Source: JANPCX01 sp031431125
GTDB lineage: Bacteria > Pseudomonadota > Gammaproteobacteria > Burkholderiales > Burkholderiaceae_C
DNA: 49,532 nucleotides
Reading direction: 5' to 3'
NCBI GenBank assembly: GCA_031431125.1
Contig: JANPCX010000080.1
Coordinates: 1 to 49,532 of the forward strand
Under the pieces are notes generated by a model that worked only from the letters and a program-made list of their open reading frames with translations, made no database searches and had not been told where the DNA came from. The stretch's first letter is position 1. Every line of letters starts with the position of its first letter. Of the stretch, positions 1 to 7,287 are shown in pieces. Both the position numbers and the translations under genes were made by a program.

Positions 1-68
1 CACACCCTTTTGCTTGACCGCAGCGACACGCCGCACCGAAGACATCAGAGAAAAGCTGAAATCAATTT

Positions 69-99
69 CCGTGGTCAATCGCTGCGCGATTCACCACGG
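69..99. repeat. Short near-perfect hairpin
   Basis: Arms 69-82 and 86-99 are 14 bases each, complementary except for one central mismatch, around a 3-base loop. No run of T follows on either strand, so it is not a typical intrinsic terminator. It could be an operator or part of a decayed mobile-element end. No function is assigned. Confidence 0.5.
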
Positions 100-127
100 C
101 AGGATGATGTTTGACAAAAGTGGGTAA

Positions 128-231
128 GCCCTTGTAGTTGAAATTGAGCGGGCTCAAAAAGCGCACGCCCATATTGATAAAGCAAACAACCAGCGCCGCT
201 TTTTGAGTTCCGCTCGAATGGCGGGTTGGGC
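128..231 (-). repeat. attC-like inverted repeat
   Basis: Arms 146-163 and 197-215 pair over 17 positions with a one-base bulge and share the core CTCAAAAAGCG and its complement. Read on the minus strand, the element begins with GCCCAAC (225-231), which fits the RYYYAAC outer box of integron attC sites, followed by a stretch ending AGCGGA. The expected closing GTTRRRY box is degenerate (ends AAGGGC near 128). Length and layout fit an attC site, but one key box is lost, so this is inference. Confidence 0.35.
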
Positions 232-420
232 CGCAGAAAAATCATGCGGCCCCCAAACACAAAACCACCTTGCGTGCCCGAACGTTGCCACACCTGGCAC
301 AGCAAAACAACCAATGCCTGCCACCACCATGGTTGCAGCCACCTCAGCTCTTTGGCGCTGACAGTCAGCTTGACTGCAGGGTAGGAGCTAGGTTAACTAC
401 CCGAGCACAAGTTCTTTGAC

Positions 421-615
421 TCATTTTTTCCGTGCCCGCCAAACTATGACGCCGATAAGTGAACCGCCAAAAAACCAGTAAATGGCAGTCCACGCTAAGG
501 CGGCATTGAATTGAACCAATGCCCCGTCAATTAAGTTGACGATGATCTTCAACGCGACATGCGCAGCGGCAAAAAACAACCCGTGAGCAATGATGAACTG
601 TACGGCTTTATTCAT
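421..615 (-). CDS. Small membrane protein, cassette-like
   Basis: I do not recognise this 64-residue protein. It begins MNKAVQFIIAHG, has two hydrophobic spans (about residues 5-27 and 38-59) and ends with a basic tail WRARKK, so the C-terminus should face the cytoplasm. The reading frame stays open far upstream, but the ATG at 615 is preferred because upstream codons are not protein-like and a GTTAGGT box lies only 3 bases before it, as in integron gene cassettes. It follows the 103-residue gene at 651-962 in the same orientation. Function unknown. Confidence 0.55.
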   Translation of the reverse strand: MNKAVQFIIAHGLFFAAAHVALKIIVNLIDGALVQFNAALAWTAIYWFFGGSLIGVIVWRARKK

Positions 616-666
616 ATGACCTAACGAGGGCCCGTTTGAAGTGAGCGGGCTCAAGGTTGGCGTTGG
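616..666 (-). repeat. Degenerate attC-like site between small genes
   Basis: On the minus strand this spacer runs from a GCCAAC motif, through the stop codon of the upstream gene, to GTTAGGT (619-625), an exact GTTRRRY box placed just before the next start codon. Inner segments GAGCCCG and CGGGCCCTC can pair with a bulge. The left box departs from RYYYAAC, so the site is at best decayed. Confidence 0.35.
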
Positions 667-962
667 CGCCGAAGCCTTGAACCACCAAGGACGATGGCGA
701 AGAGTAGTCCCATGCGAGAAGCGCAAGCAACGAGGGCAATCCAGGTAGGGGCAAGATCGCCTATCGGACGAAAGTGTGATTGATCGAGAGGAACGTTTAT
801 GTCGACGAACCAGATTGAAGCAAATGCGCCTACTGCCCACATCAGGATGAAGACAACCAGCAACTTTGAACTGATGCGATTGACTGACAAGTAGACGGCC
901 AGCAGAGCCACGCCCGCTGCTATGGCTAAAAGCAGGATTGATCCACTGTTGGAAGAGCTCAT
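651..962 (-). CDS. Small three-span membrane protein
   Basis: This 103-residue protein begins MSSSNSGSILLL and has three hydrophobic segments, at about residues 8-26, 33-53 and 72-93, ending in the basic tail RLRRQRQP. I recognise no family. The ATG at 962 was chosen over a longer frame because the upstream extension is not protein-like and a GTTGGGC box lies 10 bases before this ATG. The stop codon falls inside the attC-like spacer before the next gene, a common arrangement in integron cassettes. It reads in the same direction as dnaB but is separated from it by 183 bases and a probable terminator. Confidence 0.55.
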   Translation of the reverse strand: MSSSNSGSILLLAIAAGVALLAVYLSVNRISSKLLVVFILMWAVGAFASIWFVDINVPLDQSHFRPIGDLAPTWIALVACASRMGLLFAIVLGGSRLRRQRQP

Positions 963-972
963 GTATTTGTAC

Positions 973-1080
973 GCCCAACGTGTTATAGGGCGACAGTTTT
1001 GCTGCATAACACCGCGACCTGTCTCCCTAATTCTGGTGGCGAAATCGGCCTGCAGGCCGCATGGCGCTTGAAGTTTTGGC
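973..1080 (-). repeat. attC-like site upstream of small genes
   Basis: On the minus strand the segment opens near 1080 with GCCAAAACTTCAAGCG, similar to the left end of many attC sites, holds a GC-rich palindrome (GGCCTGCAGGCC, about 1048-1059), and closes with TATAACACGTTGGGC, whose GTTGGGC (973-979) fits the GTTRRRY core. The left box has extra A residues. About 108 bases is within the usual attC length. Confidence 0.35.
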
Positions 1081-1118
1081 ATGAACACTCGTTTTCATCA
1101 GGCATTAACAAATTCGCG

Positions 1119-1140
1119 AAAACCGGCAGCACAGTCCGGT
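1119..1140 (-). terminator. Weak intrinsic terminator after dnaB
   Basis: On the minus strand ACCGG pairs with CCGGT around a 9-base loop and is followed by a short T run. It lies 5 bases past the dnaB stop codon. The stem is short, so termination may be partial. Confidence 0.45.
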
Positions 1141-1145
1141 CGGAT

Positions 1146-2582
1146 TTAATAGTCCGATCCACCACTCCCCGGCGCCAAGTTATCAAACTTGGTCAGCGGT
1201 TTGTTGAAGAACAACTTCACCGTGCCCGTGGGCCCGTTGCGCTGTTTGCCGATGATGACTTCGGCGATGTTGGGTTCTTTGCTGGCTTCTTTGGTGTAGT
1301 AGTCGTCGCGGTAGATGAACATGATGACGTCGGCGTCTTGTTCGATGGCGCCGGACTCGCGCAGGTCGCTCATCATGGGGCGTTTGTCGGTCCGGGTTTC
1401 GACCGAGCGGTTGAGCTGGGACAGGGCAATGACGGGGCACTTGAGTTCTTTGGCCAGGCTTTTGAGGCCGCGTGAAATCTCACCAATGACGGTGGCGCGG
1501 TTTTCTTCGCTGCCGCCACCGCTGCCGCTCATCAGCTGCAGGTAGTCCACCACGATCAAACCGAGTTGGCCGCATTGGCGGGCTTGGCGGCGGGCACGGG
1601 CGCGAACTTCACTCGGTGTGAGGGCCGCGCTTTCGTCGATGTACATGCTGACCTTGCCGAGTTTTTCAACCGCCTCGCTCAAGCGGCCCCATTCGTCGTC
1701 GGCGAGTTTGCCGGTGCGCAAATGGCCTTGGTCGATGCGACCGAGCGAACCGACCAAACGCAGCGCCAATTGCGCCGCGCCCATTTCCATGGAGAACACG
1801 ACAACCGGCAGCTCTTCGTTGACGGCGACGTGTTCGGCAATGTTCAGTGCCAACGCGGTTTTGCCCATGGAGGGGCGGGCTGCGAGCACGATCAGGTCGC
1901 CGGGCTGGAAGCCGGCGGTCATGCGGTCGAGGTCGAAGTAGCCGGTGCGCACGCCCGTGACTTCTTCGGCGCCGTTCTCGTGCAGCTCGGTCACGCGGTC
2001 GAGCAGCTGAACCACCAGGTGGTCCATGGTTTGAAAACCTTGTTTGGACTTGCTGCCTTCTTCGCCAATGCGAAAGATGGTGCCTTCGGCTTCGTCCAGG
2101 ATTTGATCGACGGGGCGGCCTTGAGGATTGAAGGCGTTGGTGGCGATGTCGTCGCTGGCGGCAATGAGTTTGCGCAGCACGGCGCGCTCGCGCACGATCT
2201 CGGCATAACGGCGCAAATTGGCGGCGCTGGGCACGCTTTGCGCGAGTGCGTTGAGGTAAACCAAGCCGCCGCATTCTTCGGCTTTGCCGAGGCCCTGCAG
2301 TTGTTCGAACACGGTGATGACGTCGGCGGGTTTGGTGGCGTTGACCAGGCTACCTATGGCAGCGTAGATGTGGCGGTGCTCGAAGCGGTAGAAGTCGCTG
2401 TCGATGAGCAGGTCACCGGCTTTGTCCCAGGCGCTGTTGTCGAGCAGCAGGCCGCCGAGCACGCTTTGTTCGGCTTCGATGGAGTGCGGGGGCACACGAA
2501 GCCGGGCGACTTCGTCGTCGGGGCGGGCGTTGGACGCAGTGGATTGAAACGGGAGCGAGGTGGAGGAGAAGATGGCGGCCAT
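1146..2582 (-). CDS. dnaB: Replicative DNA helicase DnaB
   Basis: DnaB is the hexameric 5'-3' helicase that unwinds DNA ahead of the replication fork and recruits primase. The 478-residue product has the all-helical N-terminal domain (about 30-135), a linker, and the RecA-like motor domain with Walker A ARPSMGKT (about 235-242), Walker B LIVVDYLQL (about 342-350), the ALSQLNRSVE sensor motif and the late GKQRNGPTG motif. Length matches the family. The start MAAIFSSTSLPF is the first ATG in frame. It is the last gene of the usual rpsF-priB-rpsR-rplI-dnaB block, but here a MITE-like element and a terminator separate it from rplI, so it probably has its own promoter. Confidence 0.97.
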   Translation of the reverse strand: MAAIFSSTSLPFQSTASNARPDDEVARLRVPPHSIEAEQSVLGGLLLDNSAWDKAGDLLIDSDFYRFEHRHIYAAIGSLVNATKPADVITVFEQLQGLGKAEECGGLVYLNALAQSVPSAANLRRYAEIVRERAVLRKLIAASDDIATNAFNPQGRPVDQILDEAEGTIFRIGEEGSKSKQGFQTMDHLVVQLLDRVTELHENGAEEVTGVRTGYFDLDRMTAGFQPGDLIVLAARPSMGKTALALNIAEHVAVNEELPVVVFSMEMGAAQLALRLVGSLGRIDQGHLRTGKLADDEWGRLSEAVEKLGKVSMYIDESAALTPSEVRARARRQARQCGQLGLIVVDYLQLMSGSGGGSEENRATVIGEISRGLKSLAKELKCPVIALSQLNRSVETRTDKRPMMSDLRESGAIEQDADVIMFIYRDDYYTKEASKEPNIAEVIIGKQRNGPTGTVKLFFNKPLTKFDNLAPGSGGSDY

Positions 2583-2672
2583 CGGGGAATGATACGAGCA
2601 GGGACGGAGAAACGCTGTGGGTAAGTCTGTGGAGATTCGGTGGGTGAGCGGGGGAAATCGCGGGAGAACTTG

Positions 2673-2934
2673 CTAGCCCGCATATTTCATCAGGGACGCG
2701 CTCGTGCGGCTGTGCATGGGCGAGCCGGGGCGATCGAGACGGCCGCAGCCAAGGCCCGCTCTTGCCAATGAGAGCCTTGGCGAGGAGTTGAGAACGCATC
2801 CGGCCGGCCGGGCACTGTCGCATGGGTGCGTAGCGCTCGGTACAAATTGGATTTGGCATTCGGAGCCACCAAAGCAAGCATTCATACAGTGTTGCTGGAA
2901 ATAGGAAAGCGACCTGGTGAAATATGCGGGCTAG
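2673..2934. mobile_element. MITE-like element with 22-bp terminal inverted repeats
   Basis: Ends 2673-2694 and 2913-2934 are inverted copies of each other with one mismatch in 22 bases (outermost bases CTAGCCCGCATATTTCA). The 262-bp interior carries a further hairpin at 2749-2780 (CCAAGG to CCTTGG) and no transposase frame. Terminal repeats, small size and lack of a gene fit a miniature inverted-repeat transposable element. The outer CTAG is palindromic, so it could be a target duplication or part of the repeat. It sits between the rplI terminator and the dnaB promoter region. Confidence 0.7.
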
Positions 2935-2984
2935 GGCTGACGGGGTTCGGTCCCCCAAACAGATCGCCAAACAAAAGGCCAAAG

Positions 2985-3011
2985 AAAAAGGGCCGACTGA
3001 CGTCGGCCCTT
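2985..3011 (-). terminator. Strong intrinsic terminator after rplI
   Basis: A perfect 10-bp stem (AAGGGCCGAC with GTCGGCCCTT, 4-base loop, 2988-3011) is followed on the minus strand by a run of T. It ends the ribosomal-protein transcript 24 bases past the rplI stop. Confidence 0.85.
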
Positions 3012-3034
3012 GGCAGTTTGCGGCAAGCGCGGGG

Positions 3035-3487
3035 TCAGTCGGTCTCGCCAACCACCACCACTTTGACTTCGACCACCACATCAGAGTGCGGCGCCACGCT
3101 GACGGTGTGCTCGCCAACGGTTTTGAGCGGGCCATTGGGCATGCGCACTTGGGCTTTGGCGATTTTGAAGTCGATGCGGGTCAGGGCTTCGGCAACGTCG
3201 TTGTTGGTGACGGAACCGAAGAGGCGGCCATCCACACCCGCTTTCTGCGTGATGTGCACGGTGCGACCGTTGAGTTTTTCACCCAAGGCTTGGGCAGCGG
3301 TCAGTTTTTCGGCAGCTGCTTTTTCCAGCTCAGCGCGCTTGCCTTCAAACTCTTTGATCGCGGACTCGGTGGCGCGGCGGGCGGCCTTGGAGGGGATCAG
3401 GAAGTTGCGTGCGTAGCCGTCTTTGACCTTGACGACGTCACCCAGGTTACCCAGGTTGGCGACTTTTTCCAGCAGGATGATTTGCAT
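3035..3487 (-). CDS. rplI: 50S ribosomal protein L9
   Basis: L9 binds 23S rRNA near the L1 stalk of the large subunit and helps maintain the reading frame. The 150-residue product begins MQIILLEKVANLGNLGD, with the family signature of the N-terminal domain (GDVVKVKDGYARNFLIP, about 16-32), a long charged helix (about 40-75), and a C-terminal domain ending VEVKVVVVGE. A longer upstream frame exists, but the ATG at 3487 matches the family start and has a GGAG site about 10 bases before it. It lies 13 bases after rpsR and is the last gene before a strong terminator. Confidence 0.97.
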   Translation of the reverse strand: MQIILLEKVANLGNLGDVVKVKDGYARNFLIPSKAARRATESAIKEFEGKRAELEKAAAEKLTAAQALGEKLNGRTVHITQKAGVDGRLFGSVTNNDVAEALTRIDFKIAKAQVRMPNGPLKTVGEHTVSVAPHSDVVVEVKVVVVGETD

Positions 3488-3500
3488 GGTGATGGACTCC

Positions 3501-3791
3501 TCAAACCTTGTGCTGGTCGCTGTAAGGCAGGAATGCCAAGAAGCGAGCACGTTTGATGCAGGTGGTCAGCTGACGCTGAAAGAAGGCGCGGGTGCCGGTC
3601 AGGCGTGCGGGGGTGATCTTGCCGTTTTCGGCAATGAAGTCGCGCAGGGTGTCGACGTCTTTGTAGTCGATCTCGGTCACGCCAGTGACGGTGAAACGGC
3701 AAAAACGCTTGCGGCGGAACAGCAGTGACTGCGTATTGCGCTTGGGTTTGCGGTCTTTGGAGAACTTGCCTTTACCACGTGGTGGTGCCAT
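3501..3791 (-). CDS. rpsR: 30S ribosomal protein S18
   Basis: S18 pairs with S6 on the platform of the small ribosomal subunit. The 96-residue product has the conserved core RRKRFCRFTVTGVTEIDYKD, then LRDFIAENGKITPARLTGT and the basic RQLTTCIKRARFLAFLPY. Its basic N-terminal extension (MAPPRGKGKFSKDRKPKR) is usual in betaproteobacteria. It is the third gene of the rpsF-priB-rpsR-rplI operon, 59 bases after priB. Confidence 0.97.
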   Translation of the reverse strand: MAPPRGKGKFSKDRKPKRNTQSLLFRRKRFCRFTVTGVTEIDYKDVDTLRDFIAENGKITPARLTGTRAFFQRQLTTCIKRARFLAFLPYSDQHKV

Positions 3792-3850
3792 GTTGGATAC
3801 CTCGTTAAATCTTTGCTGTTGATCGATCTGCGTTGAACAAGAGTGAGCTG

Positions 3851-4144
3851 TTACGGCGCAGTGATGTGAACTTCGGTGATGTGAAAAACAATGCCTCTGC
3901 CGTTGCGCTGTGAACCCAAAAAGCCAACAAATCCGTGGTCGCTGCCCAGGGCCAAAGCCTGAACTTGTTGTGTGATGCTGCCCACCGCGCGCGCTTTGAT
4001 CTCAAAAAAGACTTTGCGCGCTTGACCGTCTTGGCTGACCTGTGACTCGTGCTTCAAGCTCAAGTCCAGGGCGGGCAAACCGGCCGGGGTGTAGCGCAAC
4101 ACACTGCGTTCCACGATGTGTGAATTCAGAACCAAACGGTTCAT
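3851..4144 (-). CDS. priB: Primosomal replication protein N (PriB)
   Basis: PriB is a small OB-fold protein that stimulates PriA during restart of collapsed replication forks by binding single-stranded DNA. The 97-residue product starts MNRLVLNSHIVERSVLRYTPAG, includes ALDLSLKHESQV and FFEIKARAVGSI, and ends VFHITEVHITAP, the usual PriB pattern. The ATG at 4144 has a GGGG stretch about 6 bases upstream. Earlier in-frame starts at 4153 and 4162 (GTG) are possible. It lies between rpsF and rpsR, the normal place in this order. Confidence 0.92.
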   Translation of the reverse strand: MNRLVLNSHIVERSVLRYTPAGLPALDLSLKHESQVSQDGQARKVFFEIKARAVGSITQQVQALALGSDHGFVGFLGSQRNGRGIVFHITEVHITAP

Positions 4145-4179
4145 AGGCCCCATCGCTGCCACAACAAAAGAGCGCCGTC

Positions 4180-4542
4180 TTAGGCCATCGACTCCTGCGG
4201 TGCGCGGCGGTTTTCTTCACGGCCAACGTTTTTCATCACGACGGAAGGACCAGTTTCGGCTTTGCTCTTGAGCACGGTGAGGTGGCGCAGCACCGCATCG
4301 TTGAAGCGGAAGCCGGTTTCCAGCTCGGTGAGCACAGCTTGGCTGCACTCAATGTTCAGGCACAGGTAGTGGGCCTTGGCGAGCTTTTGAATGAGGTAAG
4401 CCAGTTGGCGGCGGCCCCAGTCTTCCACACGGTGAACTTTGCCACCGCCGGCGGTGATCACACCCTTGTAACGCTCCAGCATGGCTGGAACTTGTTCGCT
4501 TTGATCCGGATGGATCAACAGCACGATTTCATAGTGACGCAT
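4180..4542 (-). CDS. rpsF: 30S ribosomal protein S6
   Basis: S6 forms a heterodimer with S18 on 16S rRNA. The 120-residue product begins MRHYEIVLLIHPDQSEQVP and carries the family stretch HRVEDWGRRQLAYLI and a C-terminal tail rich in charged residues. The ATG at 4542 has an AGGAG site about 8 bases before it, so the longer frame was rejected. First gene of the operon. No S15-like or S18-binding leader was identified in the 140 bases upstream. Confidence 0.97.
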   Translation of the reverse strand: MRHYEIVLLIHPDQSEQVPAMLERYKGVITAGGGKVHRVEDWGRRQLAYLIQKLAKAHYLCLNIECSQAVLTELETGFRFNDAVLRHLTVLKSKAETGPSVVMKNVGREENRRAPQESMA

Positions 4543-4678
4543 TGATAACTCCTTGTGGTTTCCTCTCCCCGGGGCGGCCCTCGACATGAGGGCAGCAGCA
4601 GCGGAGAAGTTGAAGCCACCCCGAAGCGTCTAACCCGGGTGTGGCAAGGGGAACCCAGGATTATAGCCCAAAGCCAAC

Positions 4679-4712
4679 GGAAAAGGGGCTCCCGGACCAG
4701 CCGGGAACCCCT
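4679..4712 (-). terminator. Intrinsic terminator after the symporter gene
   Basis: On the minus strand a 12-bp stem with one mismatch (arms 4684-4695 and 4701-4712, loop of 5) is followed by TTTTCC. It ends the DUF4212-symporter transcript. Confidence 0.75.
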
Positions 4713-4728
4713 CTAGTACTGCGTTTCT

Positions 4729-4746
4729 GGCCTCCCCTGGGAGGCC
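4729..4746. repeat. GC-rich palindrome just after the symporter stop
   Basis: GGCCTCCC and GGGAGGCC form an 8-bp stem with a 2-base loop, between the symporter stop codon and the terminator. It may stabilise the 3' end of the transcript. No T run follows. Confidence 0.6.
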
Positions 4747-4761
4747 AAGAACCGCGTCAGA

Positions 4762-6912
4762 TCAGGTTTGGGTGACCATGGTGGAACCCTTCACGTTCGG
4801 GTAACGCACATGTTCCACCAGCTCTTGAACCTCGCGGCTCGGTGCTGGCGTGAACAGGCTCACCAGAATGATGACCGCAAAGCCCACGGGCACACCAAAC
4901 ACCCCTGCGGAGATCGGCAAGATGCCGAACCACAGGTCGACCGGCTGGGTCACGCCGAAGAGCGTGCGCATCCAAGCGTGGTTCATCACCATGTAATAGA
5001 GGGTGACGCCCAGGCCGGCGGTGATGCCGCAAATCGCGCCTGCAGAGCTGGCTCGCTTCCAGAAGATGCCCAGTACCAAGGCCGGGAAGAAAGCCGCCGC
5101 CGCAAACGAGAACGCCGCTGACACCAAGAACAAGATGTCGGCCTGCTTGGTGATGTAGACCGTGTAGGCCACATACGCCGCCGCCGCAGCCACCACCAGC
5201 AACAAGGCCTTGGAGATGGCCACGCGGCGTGAGGTCGGTGCGTTGGGATCGATCATCTTGTAATAGAAGTCGTGCGACAAGGCGTTGGCTATTGTGAGAA
5301 GCAAGCCGTCGGCCGTGGACAGCGCCGCCGCCAAACCACCCGCAGCCACCATGCCCGAGATCACATAGGGCAGGCCACCAATTTCAGGCGTGGCCAGCAC
5401 AATGATGTCGCCCCCGATGCGCATTTCACCCAACTGGAAAATGCCGTCTTTGTTGACGTCAATCACAGAGAGCAAAGTCGCATCCACTTTTTGCCAGTTC
5501 GCGATCCAGGCCGGTAGCTGGTCTATCGGTGTTCCCACCAGCACGTTGAAGATCTCGTACTTGACCAGCACCGCCAAAGCCGGCGCGGTGAAGTACAGCA
5601 AGAAGATGAAGAACAGCGACCAGGTCACGGACTCACGCGCTTCTTTCACCGACGGTGTGGTGTAGTAACGCATGAGAATGTGTGGCAAGGCCGCCGTGCC
5701 CACCATCAAGCAAAAGATCAAAGCCATGAAGTTGCGGCGCGACTCGTTGAAGGTTTTTTGTGCCTTCTCGTCGCCGTTGGGGTCGCCGGCATAAATGGTG
5801 CCGTGTGATGGCATGCCCGCCAGTGGTCTGGCCCTGGCTTCGGCACCGGTCTTGGCCGCCGTGTACGCCTTCTTCGCGTCGTCAGGTGTTTTCGGCAAGC
5901 CGGCCATGGCTTTTTCAGCGGCCTGGATGTCGGCCACCGGGCCATTGGCCGCTTTCAAATCGTCGAGCTTTTTCTGCGCGGCGGCTTGGTCGGCTGCCAT
6001 GGCGGCAGGCACGTCTTTTAACTTGGCGTCGGCAGCGGCAGCGCGTTCTTTGAAGATGTTGATGACTTCCAACTCTTTCGGGTCAGCGCGCAACTGCTTC
6101 TCACGCTCGGTCACTTTGGCCAACTGTGCACCGTAAATGGCTTGCGGAACCGGCACCCCCGTTTGTTTGACCGACAGCCACACCACTGGAATCATGTAAG
6201 CAATGATCAAGATGATGTACTGCGCCACCTGGGTCCAGGTAACGGCACGCATGCCGCCCAAGAAAGAACAAACCAAAATACCGCCGAGGCCCAGGAAAAT
6301 ACCCACGGCGAAGTCCACGCCCGTGAGGCGCGTGGTGATCAAGCCCACGCCGTAAATCTGCGCCACCACGTAAACGAAGGAGCACAGAATCGCGGCGAAG
6401 ATGCCCAAGAAACGGGCCACATTGCCGCCATAGCGCGCGCCCAAGAAGTCAGGGATGGTGAACTGACCAAACTTACGCAGGTAGGGTGCCAGGAAGAGCG
6501 CCACCAAGCAGTAACCACCGGTCCAGCCCATGATGAAGGCCAGGCCGTTGTAGCCCTGCAAGTAAAGCGTTCCCGCCATGCCGATGAAGGAGGCTGCGCT
6601 CATCCAGTCCGCGCCCGTGGCCATGCCGTTGTAGATGGCAGGCACACGTCGACCGGCGACGTAGTACTCCGACGCGTCAGAGGTGCGGCTCATGATGCCG
6701 ATGCCCGCATAGAGCAGCACGGTGGCGGCCAGGAAGGTCATGCCGATCGCGCCGCGCGACAAGCCCATTTGCTCAAGAATAGCCAGCACGATCACGAAAG
6801 CGACGAAGCCTCCGGTGTACCAGGCATAAACCTTGTTGAGTTGCTGTTTAAAAGCACCTTTGGCAGCCGCACTGCTGCCAGCGGTACCCGATTGGGGTGT
6901 GAATCCGGCCAT
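4762..6912 (-). CDS. Sodium:solute symporter, acetate-permease type (VC_2705 subfamily)
   Basis: A 716-residue inner-membrane transporter of the sodium:solute symporter family, related to acetate permease ActP and probably moving acetate or another short organic acid. Membrane spans start at about residue 31. SSS motifs include AGRRVPAIYNGMATGADWMS (about 86-105) and ALSTADGLLLTIANALSHD. It is about 150 residues longer than ActP because of a hydrophilic, Ala/Lys/Asp-rich, coiled-coil-like insert (about 263-392), a known trait of the VC_2705 subfamily. An EF-hand-like loop DVNKDGIFQLGE (485-496) precedes a later span. Its start lies one base after the DUF4212 stop, so the two are translationally coupled. 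The true substrate is not shown by sequence. Confidence 0.9.
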   Translation of the reverse strand: MAGFTPQSGTAGSSAAAKGAFKQQLNKVYAWYTGGFVAFVIVLAILEQMGLSRGAIGMTFLAATVLLYAGIGIMSRTSDASEYYVAGRRVPAIYNGMATGADWMSAASFIGMAGTLYLQGYNGLAFIMGWTGGYCLVALFLAPYLRKFGQFTIPDFLGARYGGNVARFLGIFAAILCSFVYVVAQIYGVGLITTRLTGVDFAVGIFLGLGGILVCSFLGGMRAVTWTQVAQYIILIIAYMIPVVWLSVKQTGVPVPQAIYGAQLAKVTEREKQLRADPKELEVINIFKERAAAADAKLKDVPAAMAADQAAAQKKLDDLKAANGPVADIQAAEKAMAGLPKTPDDAKKAYTAAKTGAEARARPLAGMPSHGTIYAGDPNGDEKAQKTFNESRRNFMALIFCLMVGTAALPHILMRYYTTPSVKEARESVTWSLFFIFLLYFTAPALAVLVKYEIFNVLVGTPIDQLPAWIANWQKVDATLLSVIDVNKDGIFQLGEMRIGGDIIVLATPEIGGLPYVISGMVAAGGLAAALSTADGLLLTIANALSHDFYYKMIDPNAPTSRRVAISKALLLVVAAAAAYVAYTVYITKQADILFLVSAAFSFAAAAFFPALVLGIFWKRASSAGAICGITAGLGVTLYYMVMNHAWMRTLFGVTQPVDLWFGILPISAGVFGVPVGFAVIILVSLFTPAPSREVQELVEHVRYPNVKGSTMVTQT

Positions 6913-6913
6913 G

Positions 6914-7171
6914 TCAGTCTTCCTCCGCCACGTTGTGTTCTTGGTCGAGGCGGTTCATGGTTCTGGCATAAAAACCAATGAGCAGCACATAGACGATCAG
7001 TGCACCTTGGGCGCCGACCCAAAAGCTGAACGGCCAACCGAAGAAATTGAAGTTCAAGTCACGAGCGAAATACGCAACGACAAACGTGACAAAAAACCAG
7101 ATCGCCAGCGAGATGCCAGTGATGCGGAGGTTTTTTTGCCAGTAGCGTTGGTGGTTTTCAGACACCTGCAT
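6914..7171 (-). CDS. DUF4212 small subunit of sodium:solute symporter
   Basis: The 85-residue product (MQVSENHQRYWQKNLRITGI) has two membrane spans (about 21-42 and 52-73) with the typical WFFVTFVVAYFARDLN and FPFSFWVGAQG-like segments of DUF4212 proteins, which are encoded directly before VC_2705-type symporters. It is thought to be a partner subunit. The ATG at 7171 has an AGGAG site 7-8 bases upstream, so the longer frame was rejected. One base separates its stop from the symporter start. Confidence 0.9.
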   Translation of the reverse strand: MQVSENHQRYWQKNLRITGISLAIWFFVTFVVAYFARDLNFNFFGWPFSFWVGAQGALIVYVLLIGFYARTMNRLDQEHNVAEED

Positions 7172-7287
7172 TGCTGTCTCCTTCTTAGTTTCAAGCACCC
7201 TCGCGGGTGGATTGGACGGCGGGCCGTCTTTGCGCCCTGCTCATCCCCTAGCCAAGTTGAAGCATCACCCCGCTCCAACCTCAACAT

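Larger units (their letters stand above)
1..420. other. Left-edge stretch without a convincing gene
   Basis: No reading frame here has convincing start signals or a family I recognise. Overlapping minus-strand frames of 60-80 codons exist at about 75-342, but none looks clearly real. What can be seen is structural: a 14-bp-arm hairpin at 69-99 and a larger attC-like inverted repeat at about 128-231. The stretch may be the decayed end of a gene-cassette array. Confidence 0.4.
2583..3034. other. Gene-free spacer between rplI and dnaB
   Basis: No convincing gene is present. The spacer holds the rplI terminator (2985-3011), a 262-bp MITE-like element (2673-2934) and about 90 bases before dnaB. 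The short frames inside the element on both strands lack ribosome sites and family resemblance. Confidence 0.7.

Noticed and set aside
1566..2624. Open frame of 352 codons on the plus strand opposite dnaB
   Set aside because: It is the complement of a high-GC coding gene; the product is rich in Gly/Ala/Val/His with no family resemblance, while dnaB on the other strand is unmistakable.
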